Below, in pieces: positions 44,433-52,981 of a DNA stretch of 64,000 nt; the stretch's first letter is position 1; every line of letters starts with the position of its first letter. Below the pieces are notes generated by a model that was given only the letters and a program-made list of their open reading frames with translations, was not told where the DNA came from and did not search any database. Source of the stretch: Acidobacteriota bacterium. Its GTDB lineage: Bacteria; Acidobacteriota; Terriglobia; Bryobacterales; UBA6623. Both the position numbers and the translations under genes were made by a program. The stretch covers positions 62,001 through 126,000 of the forward strand of contig WGMB01000007.1 of assembly GCA_016125275.1 (NCBI GenBank), written 5' to 3'.

Positions 44433-45355
44433 CCGACCAGCGCGAAGGCCTTCTTCATGGCCGTGGCGGCGGTCTGGGCGGCGGCCGCGTCGTCCATGGC
44501 GTTGAGGGCCTTGTTGAAGGGCTCCGGCCGCACCGGGCCGTCATAGCCGATGGCGGCCAGGGCGGAGAGGAACTCCTGCACGGGGATCACGCCGGTCGCC
44601 AGCGGCAGCTCGCGCGAGCCGTCCTGCTGCTCGATCAGGCTTAGCCCGGCGGGAGCGTCGTTGAGGTCGCAGGAAACCACGTCGGCGTTGGTGAGCGAGA
44701 GGATGTCCGCACGGTTGTCGCCGGCGGTCCACCAGTGCCAGGAGTCGAGCACGAAGCCCAGGTTGGGCTGTGCGGCCGCGGCGATCAGCTCCTTGGTCTC
44801 GGCCATCGAGTGCACGAACTGATACTTGCCGGTGATGCGCAGGCTGGGCGTGCCCACGTACTCCAGGCCGAAGCGCTGCCCGTGGTCGCGGCACACGGCG
44901 GCGATCTCGCGCAGCCGCCGGGCGGTCTGCTTGAAGTTTTCCAGGTACGTCAGCTCGTCATGGCGCGGCATCAGCCAAGTGCCGAAACGCGTCACCCCGG
45001 CCTTCTCGAAGACCTTGGCCTGCTCGGGCAGCGTCGCCATGCCCTCGCGATACTTGGCCTCGTCCTGCCGAAAGTCGACCGGCATGCCGGCGGCGGCCCA
45101 CTGCAGGTTCTTCTGCTTCATCTCCGCCCGCAGCTCCTCGAGCTGCGCGTCCGACAGCTTTGCCAGATCCTCGAAGAACGGCTGTACCGACTCGTAGCCG
45201 TAGCGCGCGGCCATCTCGATCGCCTGGCGCTGGTCGGCTTTGACGCCGATGCTGCCGGGCGTGAGCGCCAGGGTGAACTTGCGGGAGGCGGCCGTGGCGG
45301 GAGCGGCGGCGAGGGCGGCTCCGGCTGCGGCCAGAAAAGCGCGGCGGGTCGGCAT
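44429..45355 (-). CDS. Exported sugar-phosphate isomerase/epimerase-like TIM-barrel protein
   Basis: This 308-residue protein has a Tat-like signal (PTRRAFLAAAGAALAAAPATAAS) and a xylose-isomerase-like barrel: AARYGYESVQPFFEDLAKL, RFGLEYVGTPSLRI (metal Glu), NLGFVLDSWHWWTAG and DVVSCDLNDAPAG, ending GYDGPVRPEPFNKALN. This set resembles inosose isomerase/dehydratase-type or 2-keto-sugar epimerase-like enzymes acting outside the cytoplasm. It is the upstream partner of the SDR gene (4-nt overlap). Similar architecture is seen at 9500-10369. Confidence 0.85.
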   Translation of the reverse strand: MPTRRAFLAAAGAALAAAPATAASRKFTLALTPGSIGVKADQRQAIEMAARYGYESVQPFFEDLAKLSDAQLEELRAEMKQKNLQWAAAGMPVDFRQDEAKYREGMATLPEQAKVFEKAGVTRFGTWLMPRHDELTYLENFKQTARRLREIAAVCRDHGQRFGLEYVGTPSLRITGKYQFVHSMAETKELIAAAAQPNLGFVLDSWHWWTAGDNRADILSLTNADVVSCDLNDAPAGLSLIEQQDGSRELPLATGVIPVQEFLSALAAIGYDGPVRPEPFNKALNAMDDAAAAQTAATAMKKAFALVG

Positions 45356-45365
45356 GGCAGGCAGT

Positions 45366-45635
45366 TTAGCGCGGAGACAAGGTGAGCTGCTCGGCGCGCG
45401 CCCGCTCGATCAGGCGGCTCCGCTCGATCATCTCGTCCAGGGTGAGCTGCCGCGCCTGGGCCTCGGGAACGCCGGCCTCGCGGGCGCGGCGCTTCTCCTG
45501 CATCCGGCGGCGCCGCTCCTCACGGGCTCGCTGCCGAAACCACAGCCCCTCCAACCGCTTCCGGATCAGCGCCAAACGCTGCTCAGCGGTCCGCGGCTGG
45601 GCGGGAAAAAACTCGAGCTGACGTTCCACGGCCAT
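45366..45635 (-). CDS. Small basic, helical protein of unknown function
   Basis: This 89-residue frame is very rich in Arg, Glu and Gln (LIRKRLEGLWFRQRAREERR, then RQLTLDEMIERSRLIERARA) and predicted to be almost entirely helical or coiled coil. It has no signal peptide or membrane segment. It lies 10 nt upstream of the TIM-barrel gene in the same direction. No homologous family is recognised. Arg-rich frames arise by chance in GC-rich DNA, so it is only a probable gene. Confidence 0.5.
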   Translation of the reverse strand: MAVERQLEFFPAQPRTAEQRLALIRKRLEGLWFRQRAREERRRRMQEKRRAREAGVPEAQARQLTLDEMIERSRLIERARAEQLTLSPR

Positions 45636-45685
45636 CGCAGAAACGCATCCATACTGCCACAGGCGGGAGGCGAACGCTCCGAACC

Positions 45686-46717
45686 CTACAGGCCCGCTTT
45701 CTGCAGCTCGCGGTCGATGACCTCCTCGAAGGCCTCGAGCGGCTGCGCGCCCGACAGCAGCACGCCGTTGATCAGAAACGCCGGCGTGCCGCTGATGCCC
45801 ATCGCAGCCGCCTCGTCGCTGTCCGCCTGGACCTCGTCAGCGTACTCGCCGGAGGCCACGCAGCTCTCGAACTTGGGAACGTCGAGGCCCAGCTCCTCGG
45901 CCGTCCGTTGGTGCAGCCCGGCGGAGATGTTGCTGGTGGCGAACATCTTGGCGCGGTACTCCCAGAACTTGCCCTGGTCGCCGGCGCAGCGGGCCGCTTC
46001 GGCGGCCTTCATGGCCTCGGGGTGGATGCTCACCAGCGGCAGGTCCTTGAATGACCAGCGCAGCTTGTCGCCGTACTTGGTCTGCAGCTCGGACAGCGTC
46101 GGCTGGACCCGGCGGCAGAAGGGGCACTGGAAGTCCGAGAACTCCACGATCAGCACCGGCGCCTTGTCCGACCCGCGCATCGGCGCCGAATCCAGGTTGA
46201 CCGGCAGCCGGGGAGGATCGAGCATCACCTTCACATCCGCGCCGGCGCGCAAGGAATCCACCAGAACCTTGCGGGCGTCCCGCTCCTGGATGTTCGTGAG
46301 CAACTGCTTGACCTGATCGCGGACGTTCTCGAGCGGCTGCCGGATGCGCGCCTTCTGCTGCTCGTAGAAGGCTTCGACGGCGAGGTCCGACGGCTCCTGC
46401 ACCTTGCTCCGGACCTCTTTGGCTTCGAGCTCCTCGACGGTCACGCCGCGGCGCTTGGCCTCCTGCTCGATCAGCTTGGCGGCGATGGCCTCTTCGAGGG
46501 CGGCGTTCTTGACCTGGTAGATCTCCTGCTCCAGGCGAAGCAGCTCGCCCTGGATGTCGAGGTCCGCCTCGGTGATCTCCACCCCGCCCACCACGGCCAG
46601 CGGCTGCTTGGAACCCGCGGCGGCCGGCGCGGCGGAGCCCTGCGGCGCTCCCTGCGTGGAGCAGGCCAGGGCAAACACGATCGAGGCGACGCCGAGGCCG
46701 CGGAGAGCAAGCTGCAT
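45686..46717 (-). CDS. SurA-N/DsbA fusion: periplasmic thiol-disulfide protein
   Basis: This 343-residue exported protein (signal LRGLGVASIVFALACSTQG, Cys19 a possible but imperfect lipobox) has a SurA-like N-terminal helical region (AVVGGVEITEADLD, about residues 40-160). A DsbA-type thioredoxin domain follows, with VLIVEFSDFQCPFCRRVQ (CPFC at 198-201), KDLPLVSIHPEAMKAAEAA and the cis-Pro loop GISGTPAFLINGVLL. It likely oxidises or isomerises disulfides or acts as a chaperone-reductase. The start is ATG 46717. A TACAAT box (minus strand, 46732-46727) only about 10 nt before it implies an almost leaderless mRNA. Confidence 0.88.
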   Translation of the reverse strand: MQLALRGLGVASIVFALACSTQGAPQGSAAPAAAGSKQPLAVVGGVEITEADLDIQGELLRLEQEIYQVKNAALEEAIAAKLIEQEAKRRGVTVEELEAKEVRSKVQEPSDLAVEAFYEQQKARIRQPLENVRDQVKQLLTNIQERDARKVLVDSLRAGADVKVMLDPPRLPVNLDSAPMRGSDKAPVLIVEFSDFQCPFCRRVQPTLSELQTKYGDKLRWSFKDLPLVSIHPEAMKAAEAARCAGDQGKFWEYRAKMFATSNISAGLHQRTAEELGLDVPKFESCVASGEYADEVQADSDEAAAMGISGTPAFLINGVLLSGAQPLEAFEEVIDRELQKAGL

Positions 46718-46760
46718 GATGCCCTTATTGTACGCTGCCGGCCCCAAACCCTTGAGAACT

Positions 46761-46789
46761 TTGCGGCTTGGCGGATGCGGATGTACAAT
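46761..46789 (+). promoter_or_regulatory. Sigma70-like promoter of the DUF1501 gene
   Basis: TTGCGG (46761-46766) and TACAAT (46784-46789) are spaced by exactly 17 nt, giving a start near 46796 and a 27-nt leader before ATG 46823. It is the best-spaced vegetative-type promoter in this part of the window. Confidence 0.65.
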
Positions 46790-46822
46790 CAGACCGGCTG
46801 ACTTTGACGACGGTGCAACTCA

Positions 46823-48253
46823 ATGTCTGAACACTTTCGCTGGACGCGCAACCGCAGGGAATTCCTGCGCGACTCCTTCGCCGGTTTCGGCTCGCTGGCC
46901 TTTTCGCACCTGGCCTGGAGCGAGGCGATGCGGGCGGCGCCGTCAGCGATGCAGGACCCTCTGGCGCCGAAGAAGCCGCACAAGCCCGCCACAGCCAAGT
47001 CCGTCATCTTCCTGTTCATGGCCGGCGGCCCGTCGCACCTGGAAACCTTCGATCCCAAGCCGCTGCTCAACGAGTTGCACGGACAGCCGCGGCCCAAGGA
47101 GTTCGGCGAGGCCAAGTACCAGTTCGTCAAGGGCGACGCCAAGATCCTGGGGACCAAGCGGACCTTCCAGAAGTACGGCCAGGCCGGCATCGAGGTCTCG
47201 GATCTGTTCCCGGAGACGGCCAAGATGGTCGACGATCTGGCGATCATCCGCTCCTGCCACGGCGACATGGTCGTCCATTCGGCGGCGCAGTACGAGCTGT
47301 TCTCGGGCCGCATCATCCCGGGCTTCCCGTCGATGGGCTCGTGGGTGGTCTACGGGCTGGGTTCGGAAGCCGAGTCGATGCCGTCGTACGTGGTGATGCC
47401 CGATCCCGACGGCGCGCTCGAAGCCGGCCAGCCGATGTACATGAACGGCTTTCTGCCGGCCGTGTACCAGCCGACGACGTTTCGGCCGGGCGACCAGCCG
47501 GTGCTCAACCTGAACCTGCCCAAGGACGTCTCGTTCAACGACCGCAAGAGCACCGTGGACCTGATCAAGGCGCTCAACGAAGCGACCATGGACCCGCAGG
47601 ACTACGAGTTCGACGCGCGGGTGCGGGCCTACGACCTGGCGTTCAAGATGCAGACCGAAGCGCCCGAGGTGCTCGACATCTCCACCGAGCCGCAGGAGAC
47701 GCTGGACCTCTACGGCGTGGGCGCGGAGCCGACCGACGATTACGGCCGCCGCTGCTTGCTGGCGCGGCGGTTGGTGGAGGCCGGCACGCGCTTCGTGTGC
47801 GTGGTGTCCGGCGGCGGCCCCGGCAACTTGCAGTGGGACGCCCACAGCGACATCGAAGAGAACCACCTGCGCATGGCCGCCCAGACCGACCGGCCCGTGG
47901 CGGGCCTGCTGCAGGATCTGAAGCGCCGCGGCATGCTCGACGACACGCTGGTGCTGTGGGGCGGCGAGTTCGGCCGCTCCCCCGAAGCGCAAGGCGGCGA
48001 GGGCCGCGACCATCACAACCTCGGCTTTACCATGTGGATGGCCGGCGGCGGCGTGAAGGGCGGCCAAGTGGTCGGCGCGACCGACGCCATCGGTCTGCGG
48101 GCCGTCGAGAAGCCGTACCACTTCCGCGACATCCACACCACGATGCTGCACTTCTTGGGGCTCGACCAGGACGGGCTGAGCTACCTGCACCTGGGGCGCA
48201 ACGAGCGCCTGACGCAGGTGCACGGCCGGGTGATCGAAGAGATCGTGGCTTAG
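46823..48253 (+). CDS. DUF1501 sulfatase-like exported protein
   Basis: This 476-residue protein has a Tat-type N-terminus (TRNRREFLRDSFAGFGSLAF). It carries the alkaline-phosphatase/sulfatase-like DUF1501 fold: VIFLFMAGGPSHLETFDPKP, IIRSCHGDMVVHSAAQYELF, LWGGEFGRSPEAQ, GRDHHNLGFTMWMAGGGVKGG and FRDIHTTMLHFLGLD. These hold the metal-binding Asp/His residues expected of the superfamily. DUF1501 proteins almost always occur beside PSCyt1/PSD1 proteins in Planctomycetes and Acidobacteria, and their substrate is unknown. Here the partner (48745-51576) lies nearby but convergent rather than in the same operon. Confidence 0.9.
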   Translation: MSEHFRWTRNRREFLRDSFAGFGSLAFSHLAWSEAMRAAPSAMQDPLAPKKPHKPATAKSVIFLFMAGGPSHLETFDPKPLLNELHGQPRPKEFGEAKYQFVKGDAKILGTKRTFQKYGQAGIEVSDLFPETAKMVDDLAIIRSCHGDMVVHSAAQYELFSGRIIPGFPSMGSWVVYGLGSEAESMPSYVVMPDPDGALEAGQPMYMNGFLPAVYQPTTFRPGDQPVLNLNLPKDVSFNDRKSTVDLIKALNEATMDPQDYEFDARVRAYDLAFKMQTEAPEVLDISTEPQETLDLYGVGAEPTDDYGRRCLLARRLVEAGTRFVCVVSGGGPGNLQWDAHSDIEENHLRMAAQTDRPVAGLLQDLKRRGMLDDTLVLWGGEFGRSPEAQGGEGRDHHNLGFTMWMAGGGVKGGQVVGATDAIGLRAVEKPYHFRDIHTTMLHFLGLDQDGLSYLHLGRNERLTQVHGRVIEEIVA

Positions 48254-48259
48254 ATCGGT

Positions 48260-48281
48260 GCGGACGCTTACTTGCGTCCGC
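48260..48281. terminator. Hairpin at the convergent DUF1501/secreted-protein junction
   Basis: GCGGACGC-TTACTT-GCGTCCGC is a perfect 8-bp stem that starts 6 nt after the DUF1501 stop and overlaps the stop codon of the opposing gene. No T tract follows on either side, so it may act as an mRNA-end structure. Its stem core equals that of the hairpin at 43559-43587. Confidence 0.55.
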
Positions 48282-48684
48282 TGATCAGGTCGTTCGGCTC
48301 CAGGCCGCAAGCGCCGATCGCGCCAGCGAACTCGCCGGGGTTCAGGAAGTCCATCTCCACTCGGCCCCAGGCGTTCGAGCCCCGATTCTTGCTCTCACAC
48401 TTCACTTGGTCGTTCTGGGACTCGACCCAGTAGCCCGCCAGTCGACCGTCTTCCACTTGGCCGAAGATCTGACCGAAACGTTGATTTCGGAAGTAATAGC
48501 CCTCGGCTCGGCCGGTATCATCGACGGCAAAGACGAGATAGCCGCCCCCGGCGAGATGGTACTTGCCGCTCAGGGAAGCCCCGGCGTCCAATCCGGGTCC
48601 GATGGCCTTCTTCGCCACGCCCAGCGGGGCGAGCAGCAAGACTGCGGCAAGCGCGCCCAGGATCGACAGCTTTCGAATCCGCAT
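48268..48684 (-). CDS. Small secreted protein of unknown function
   Basis: This 138-residue protein has a signal peptide (LSILGALAAVLLLAPLGVAK). A short beta-rich mature part follows: LSGKYHLAGGGYLVFAVDD, EGYYFRNQRFGQIFGQVEDG, YWVESQNDQVKCESKNRGSN, AWGRVEMDFLNPGEFAG. Two cysteines (in VKCESK and GACGLE) could form a disulfide. The repeated Gly-Tyr strands resemble small lipocalin-like or beta-sheet proteins of the envelope, but no family is recognised. It follows the PSCyt/PSD1 gene direction but lies downstream of that gene's stop, so it may be co-transcribed. Confidence 0.7.
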   Translation of the reverse strand: MRIRKLSILGALAAVLLLAPLGVAKKAIGPGLDAGASLSGKYHLAGGGYLVFAVDDTGRAEGYYFRNQRFGQIFGQVEDGRLAGYWVESQNDQVKCESKNRGSNAWGRVEMDFLNPGEFAGAIGACGLEPNDLISGRK

Positions 48685-48744
48685 TCAGTCACCCCCTGGT
48701 GGTGAATACGATCCGGTCTCGGAACGGGTTTCGAATTTCGACGA

Positions 48745-51576
48745 TTAGGGGACGAAAATGAACTCGGTGGTGTTGAACAGCACGTGCGCCAAGTCCGCCC
48801 AGGGGCGCTGATCGGACGCCGTGGCGGCGCCGTGCCGGTCGGCCTGCTGGGCCAGGAAGGCGCGGATCTGCCGCAGCTCGCGCGCGCTCGGCGGACGGCC
48901 CAGCGCCCGCAGATACATGTCGGCGATCCGCCGGTCCGGGTCAGAGACGACCTCCAGCTCCCGCTGCGCCCACTTCCCGGCTTGGTCCTGGATCAACTCG
49001 TTGTTCAGCAGCATCAGCGCCTGCGAAGGGACCGCGGAGACCCCGCGGCGGCCGATGGTGGTGAACGGCTGGGGGTAGTCGAAGGCCAGGAACAGCGGCG
49101 TCAGAAAGTTGCGCCGCGGCTGGATGTAGATCGAGCGCCGGCCGTCGCCGTCGAGCGGCCCGGATTCCGGCTTGCCGCGCCCGTCCTGGTAGGCGCTGAT
49201 GTGCGGCGGCACGCTCGGCCCGCCCAGCTCCAGCCGCAGCGTCCCCGCCACGGCCAGCACGGCGTCGCGGATGGCCTCGGCCTCCAGCCGGCGGACGGGC
49301 ATGTGAGACAGCAGCTTGTTGGCCGGGTCGACTTCGCGGGCGCGGTCCGAGGCCGCGCTCTGCCGGCGGTAGGCGCTCGACAGCAGGATCCGCCGGTGCA
49401 GGTGCTTGACCGACCAGCCATGCTCCATGAAGTCGGCGGCCAGCCAGTCCAGTAGCTCCGGGTGTGTGGGGCGGTCGCCGGTTTGGCCGAAATTGTCGGG
49501 GCTGCGCACCAAACCCTCGCCGAAATGGTGTTGCCAAACGCGATTCACCAGCACGCGGGCCGTCAAAGGATTCTGGGGGCTCGCCGCCCAGGCCGCCAGC
49601 TCCAGGCGCCCGGAGCCGTCGGCGACCGGCGGCTGATCCGGCCCGGCGACGATCTGCAAGAAGCGCCGCGGAACCTCTTCGCCCAGGTTCTTGTGGTTGC
49701 CCCGCTGGTGGATGCGTACGTCGTGCGGGTGATGATCTCGGCTCGACATGGCGTACTCCGACGGCGGCAGGGTCCGCGCCACCGCATCTCGCCGCGCCAG
49801 CAGCTCCGGCGCGGGCGGGGCGCCGGCCGCGGGCGCCGGGGGATCGGCGGGCGGCTCGGCGTGCTCGGAGAACACGATGCGGTCCACGGCGATCCAGCCT
49901 TCGCGGCTGCGGTCGACGATCTGGAAGTAGCCGACGCGCCCCTTCTCCTTCACCAGCCGCACGGTCACCCATTCGAACCCTTCTTCGCCCGGCGCCGCCA
50001 TGTTCTGCGACGGGTGGTCGTCGGCCCACAGGGTCACCCGGATCGGCTCGCTCTCCTTGCGGCGTTTGTCGCCCTTGGTCCCCGCCATGCGGATGTGCAC
50101 GAACGTCGAGGGGATCTGGAATTTCTCGGTGGTGAGGATGCCGGTGAGCTCCGCCGCGCCGGCCGGCGCCGAGTGCGCCAGGGGGCCGCCGAGATCGCCC
50201 GCCAGCGGCGCCAGCGCGGGAGAGCCCTGCGAGGGCTCCGCGCCGAAGGCGGCCCCGGCGATGTCCCAGCGGCCGTAGCCTTGGGAGAAGTCCTCGAAGA
50301 CGGTCTCGTTGTCGCGAGCCGGCGCAGGGGGCAAGGCCTCGGGCCGGGGAGCGGTTCGCGCTTCGCGGTCGAGCGCGACGAGCCGGTCCCGCACCGCCTG
50401 GATCGCCGCGCGGCGCTCGGGGCTGTCGATCCACTTCTCGCTGATGTGCGTGGAGTGCATCACGCCGGCCAAGGCGTAGTAGTCCGCCGTGGGGATGGGG
50501 TCGAACTTGTGGTCGTGGCAGCGTGCACAGGCCACCGTCAGCCCAAAGAAGGCCTTCCCGAAGACGTCGATCTGGTTGTCCACCTGATCGGCGCGGGCCT
50601 TTTCGGAGTCGGTGGGGGAGTTGAGCACCTCCCACAGCCAGTAGAACCCCGCGGCGACCGGCGTGTCATAGGCCTTGCCGTCGGGCCGCAGCCGCGGATC
50701 GGGCAGCAGGTCGCCGGCGATGTGCTCCTTCACGAAGCGGTCGTAGGGCAGGTCCTCGTTGAAGGCGTGGACCACGTAGTCGCGGTAGCGCCAGGCGTCC
50801 AGCTTGGTGTTGTCGAACTCGTGGCCGTTCGTCTCGGCAAAGCGCATCAGGTCCAGCCAGTGGCGCGCCCAACGCTCGCCGTAGTGGGGCGAGGCCAGCA
50901 GCCGCTCCACCAGCTTCTCGTAGGCGTCCGGGGCGGGATCGGCCAGAAAGCTCTCGAGCTCCTCGGGCGTGGGAGGCAGGCCGGTGAGATCGTAGGAGAC
51001 CCGCCGGATGAGGGTGCGCTTGTCGGCCAACGGCGCCGGCTCCAGCCCTTCGCGCTCCAGGCGGGCCAGCAGAAAGGCGTCGACCGGCGTGGCGACCTGC
51101 TCGGCGTAGCGCCCGGCCGAGGGTTCCGCGGGGCGGCGGACGGGCTGGAACGACCAGAACTCGCGGGCGGCCTCCCAGTCGATGCCGGCGGGGGCGGCTG
51201 GGGCCTTGGCGACCGCTTCGGCGCGCGGGTCGGGCGCCCCGATCTCGATCCACTGCCGGAAGGCCGCGATCTCTTCCTCGGGGAGCTTGCCGGTCGGCGG
51301 CATTTTCAGGTCGAGATCCCCGTAGGAGATCGCCTTGAGCAGCACGGAGTTTTCAGGATCGCCGGGCGCCACGGCCGGCCCGCGCGTGCCGCCGCGGCGG
51401 ATCGCCTCGCGGGCGTCCACCCGCAGCTCGCCCAGCGCCATGGTCTCCGCGCTATGGCAGGCGTAGCACTTCTCGGCCAAGACCGGGCGGATGCGCTTCT
51501 CGAAGAACTCCAGCTCCTGGGGCGTCGCCGCCGAGAGCGCGCAGGCGAGAAGCAGGCTGAGACCGAGCAGACGCAT
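48745..51576 (-). CDS. PSCyt1/PSCyt2/PSD1 (DUF1549-DUF1553) cytochrome-type protein
   Basis: This 943-residue protein has a signal peptide (LLGLSLLLACALSAATPQ). A PSCyt1 cytochrome c-like domain follows with CYACHSAE and the axial-type LKMPPTG. Next come PSCyt2/DUF1549 (LIRRVSYDLTGLPPTPEELE, HWLDLMRFAETNG, and CARCHDHKFDPI), an inserted jelly-roll-like segment (about residues 440-570, ETVFEDFSQGYGRWD to IAVDRIVFSEH) and PSD1/DUF1553 (LTARVLVNRVWQHHFGEGL, MPVRRLEAEAIRDAVLAV). The family is typical of Planctomycetes and Acidobacteria and is presumed to pair with DUF1501 proteins. The start is ATG 51576; the frame remains open upstream only by composition. Confidence 0.9.
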   Translation of the reverse strand: MRLLGLSLLLACALSAATPQELEFFEKRIRPVLAEKCYACHSAETMALGELRVDAREAIRRGGTRGPAVAPGDPENSVLLKAISYGDLDLKMPPTGKLPEEEIAAFRQWIEIGAPDPRAEAVAKAPAAPAGIDWEAAREFWSFQPVRRPAEPSAGRYAEQVATPVDAFLLARLEREGLEPAPLADKRTLIRRVSYDLTGLPPTPEELESFLADPAPDAYEKLVERLLASPHYGERWARHWLDLMRFAETNGHEFDNTKLDAWRYRDYVVHAFNEDLPYDRFVKEHIAGDLLPDPRLRPDGKAYDTPVAAGFYWLWEVLNSPTDSEKARADQVDNQIDVFGKAFFGLTVACARCHDHKFDPIPTADYYALAGVMHSTHISEKWIDSPERRAAIQAVRDRLVALDREARTAPRPEALPPAPARDNETVFEDFSQGYGRWDIAGAAFGAEPSQGSPALAPLAGDLGGPLAHSAPAGAAELTGILTTEKFQIPSTFVHIRMAGTKGDKRRKESEPIRVTLWADDHPSQNMAAPGEEGFEWVTVRLVKEKGRVGYFQIVDRSREGWIAVDRIVFSEHAEPPADPPAPAAGAPPAPELLARRDAVARTLPPSEYAMSSRDHHPHDVRIHQRGNHKNLGEEVPRRFLQIVAGPDQPPVADGSGRLELAAWAASPQNPLTARVLVNRVWQHHFGEGLVRSPDNFGQTGDRPTHPELLDWLAADFMEHGWSVKHLHRRILLSSAYRRQSAASDRAREVDPANKLLSHMPVRRLEAEAIRDAVLAVAGTLRLELGGPSVPPHISAYQDGRGKPESGPLDGDGRRSIYIQPRRNFLTPLFLAFDYPQPFTTIGRRGVSAVPSQALMLLNNELIQDQAGKWAQRELEVVSDPDRRIADMYLRALGRPPSARELRQIRAFLAQQADRHGAATASDQRPWADLAHVLFNTTEFIFVP

Positions 51577-51669
51577 GGACGACCGCTCACATGATAAGGC
51601 GCCGGGCCGGGTGCGTCGACACGCCGCCCGGAACCCAAACGGCCTCAAACGGGCTATCGTGGTCGGGAG

Positions 51670-52842
51670 ATGCGCTCCCCGGCGATGATCGCGTTCCTGC
51701 TGACGGCCGGCCTGCTGCCCGCCGCGGACGTCGAGCTGGGCTCGCGCCCGCTGGAGTTGGCGGCGAAGCTCGAAGACGGCCCGCTCAAACAGACGTTGCA
51801 GGCCTGCGCCGACGGCCCCTTTCACAAGAGCGAGTTTGTGATCGGCCACCGCGGCGCTCCCCTGCGCTACCCCGAGCACACCAGGGAATCCTACCTGGCG
51901 GCGGCCAAGCAGGGCGCCGGCACTGTCGAGTGCGACGTCACCTTCACCAAAGACCTGGAGCTGGTCTGCCGGCACTCGCAATGCGACCTGGCGACCACGA
52001 CCAACATCCTCACGACGCCCTTGGCCGCCAAGTGCTCCCAGGGCTTCTCACCCTACGACGCCGCCACGGGCAAGGCCGCCTCGGCGCGCTGCTGCACCAG
52101 CGACCTCACGCTGGCGGAGTTCCAGTCGCTGTGCGGCCGCATGGACTCCTCTAACGCCAAGGCCTCGACCGTGGAGGAGTTTCTGGCCGACGCGCCCGTC
52201 TGCTCCGGCAAGCTCATGACGCACGCCGAGAGCATCGCGCTGTTCCAGGAGCTGGACGTCCACATGACGCCGGAGATCAAGAACCCGCAGGCGCCGATGC
52301 CCTTCCACGGCTTCAGCCAACAGGACCTGATCCGCAAGATCCTAGCCGAGTATCGCGCGGCCGGCGTGGGCCCGGAAGACGTGCGCGTGCAGTCGTTCCA
52401 ACTCGACGACATTTACTGGCTGCTGGAGCACGAACCGGCCTTCGGCGGCCGCGCGGTCTATCTGGACGGCGTGCGGACGGCGGACGATCTGCCCGCCTCG
52501 ATGGCCCGCTTCCCGGAGTTGGCCGCGCGCGGCGTGAAGACGCTGGCGCCGCCGCTGTGGGCGCTGCTGACCGTCGACGCGAGCGGCCAGCGCGTCGCCT
52601 CCGACTACGCCAAGGCGGCCAAGGCGGCGGGGTTCGACCTCATCGCCTGGACGTTGGAACGGTCGGGCGATCTCTCCGACGGCGGCGGGTTTTACTTCCA
52701 GTCGACCGCGAGCGTCACCCACGACGAGAGCGACTACCTGGAGGCGCTGGACGCGCTGGCGCAGCAAGTGGGCGTGCTGGCGGTGTTTTCCGATTGGCCG
52801 GCGACAGCGACGTTTTACGCCAACTGCATGGGGCTAAAATGA
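51670..52842 (+). CDS. Glycerophosphodiester phosphodiesterase family protein
   Basis: This 390-residue exported protein (signal MIAFLLTAGLLPAAD) has the GDPD TIM-barrel motifs: FVIGHRGAPLRYPEHT with the catalytic His-Arg and acidic residue, GTVECDVTFTKDLELVCRHS with the second catalytic His, and MTPEIKNP. It ends VFSDWPATATFYANCMGLK, as other long bacterial members do. These enzymes release glycerol-3-phosphate from phospholipid head groups. The ATG at 51670 is almost in contact with a CGGGAG, so ATG 51685 is an alternative start. The TGA stop is also the first three bases of a repeat element. Confidence 0.88.
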   Translation: MRSPAMIAFLLTAGLLPAADVELGSRPLELAAKLEDGPLKQTLQACADGPFHKSEFVIGHRGAPLRYPEHTRESYLAAAKQGAGTVECDVTFTKDLELVCRHSQCDLATTTNILTTPLAAKCSQGFSPYDAATGKAASARCCTSDLTLAEFQSLCGRMDSSNAKASTVEEFLADAPVCSGKLMTHAESIALFQELDVHMTPEIKNPQAPMPFHGFSQQDLIRKILAEYRAAGVGPEDVRVQSFQLDDIYWLLEHEPAFGGRAVYLDGVRTADDLPASMARFPELAARGVKTLAPPLWALLTVDASGQRVASDYAKAAKAAGFDLIAWTLERSGDLSDGGGFYFQSTASVTHDESDYLEALDALAQQVGVLAVFSDWPATATFYANCMGLK

Positions 52843-52961
52843 GCGCCCGGCTTCAGCCGGGTGTTCGATGCCGAGCCAGGGGCGACCGCCAGGGCCCCGC
52901 CCTCAACGTCGCCGAAGAACGCGCCCAAGCCGCCCAGCACCCAGCTAAAGCCGGGCGCTCA
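52840..52961. repeat. REPIN-like element with 24-bp imperfect terminal inverted repeats
   Basis: The left end TGAGCGCCCGGCTTCAGCCG plus GGTG and the reverse complement of the right end (TGAGCGCCCGGCTTTAGCTG plus GGTG) match at 22 of 24 positions. Each end is itself a hairpin (CCCGGCT/AGCCGGG). The 122-bp unit fills the gap between the phosphodiesterase and cysK genes, and its first three bases are the TGA stop of the former. Two inverted REP palindromes around a short core is the form of a REPIN. No transposase is in the window. Confidence 0.8.
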
Positions 52962-52981
52962 CTTGGTTTGTTCCAGGTAAC

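Noticed and set aside
48268-48684. Treating the small secreted protein as part of the DUF1501 transcript
   Set aside because: It is on the opposite strand and shares only a hairpin with the DUF1501 end.
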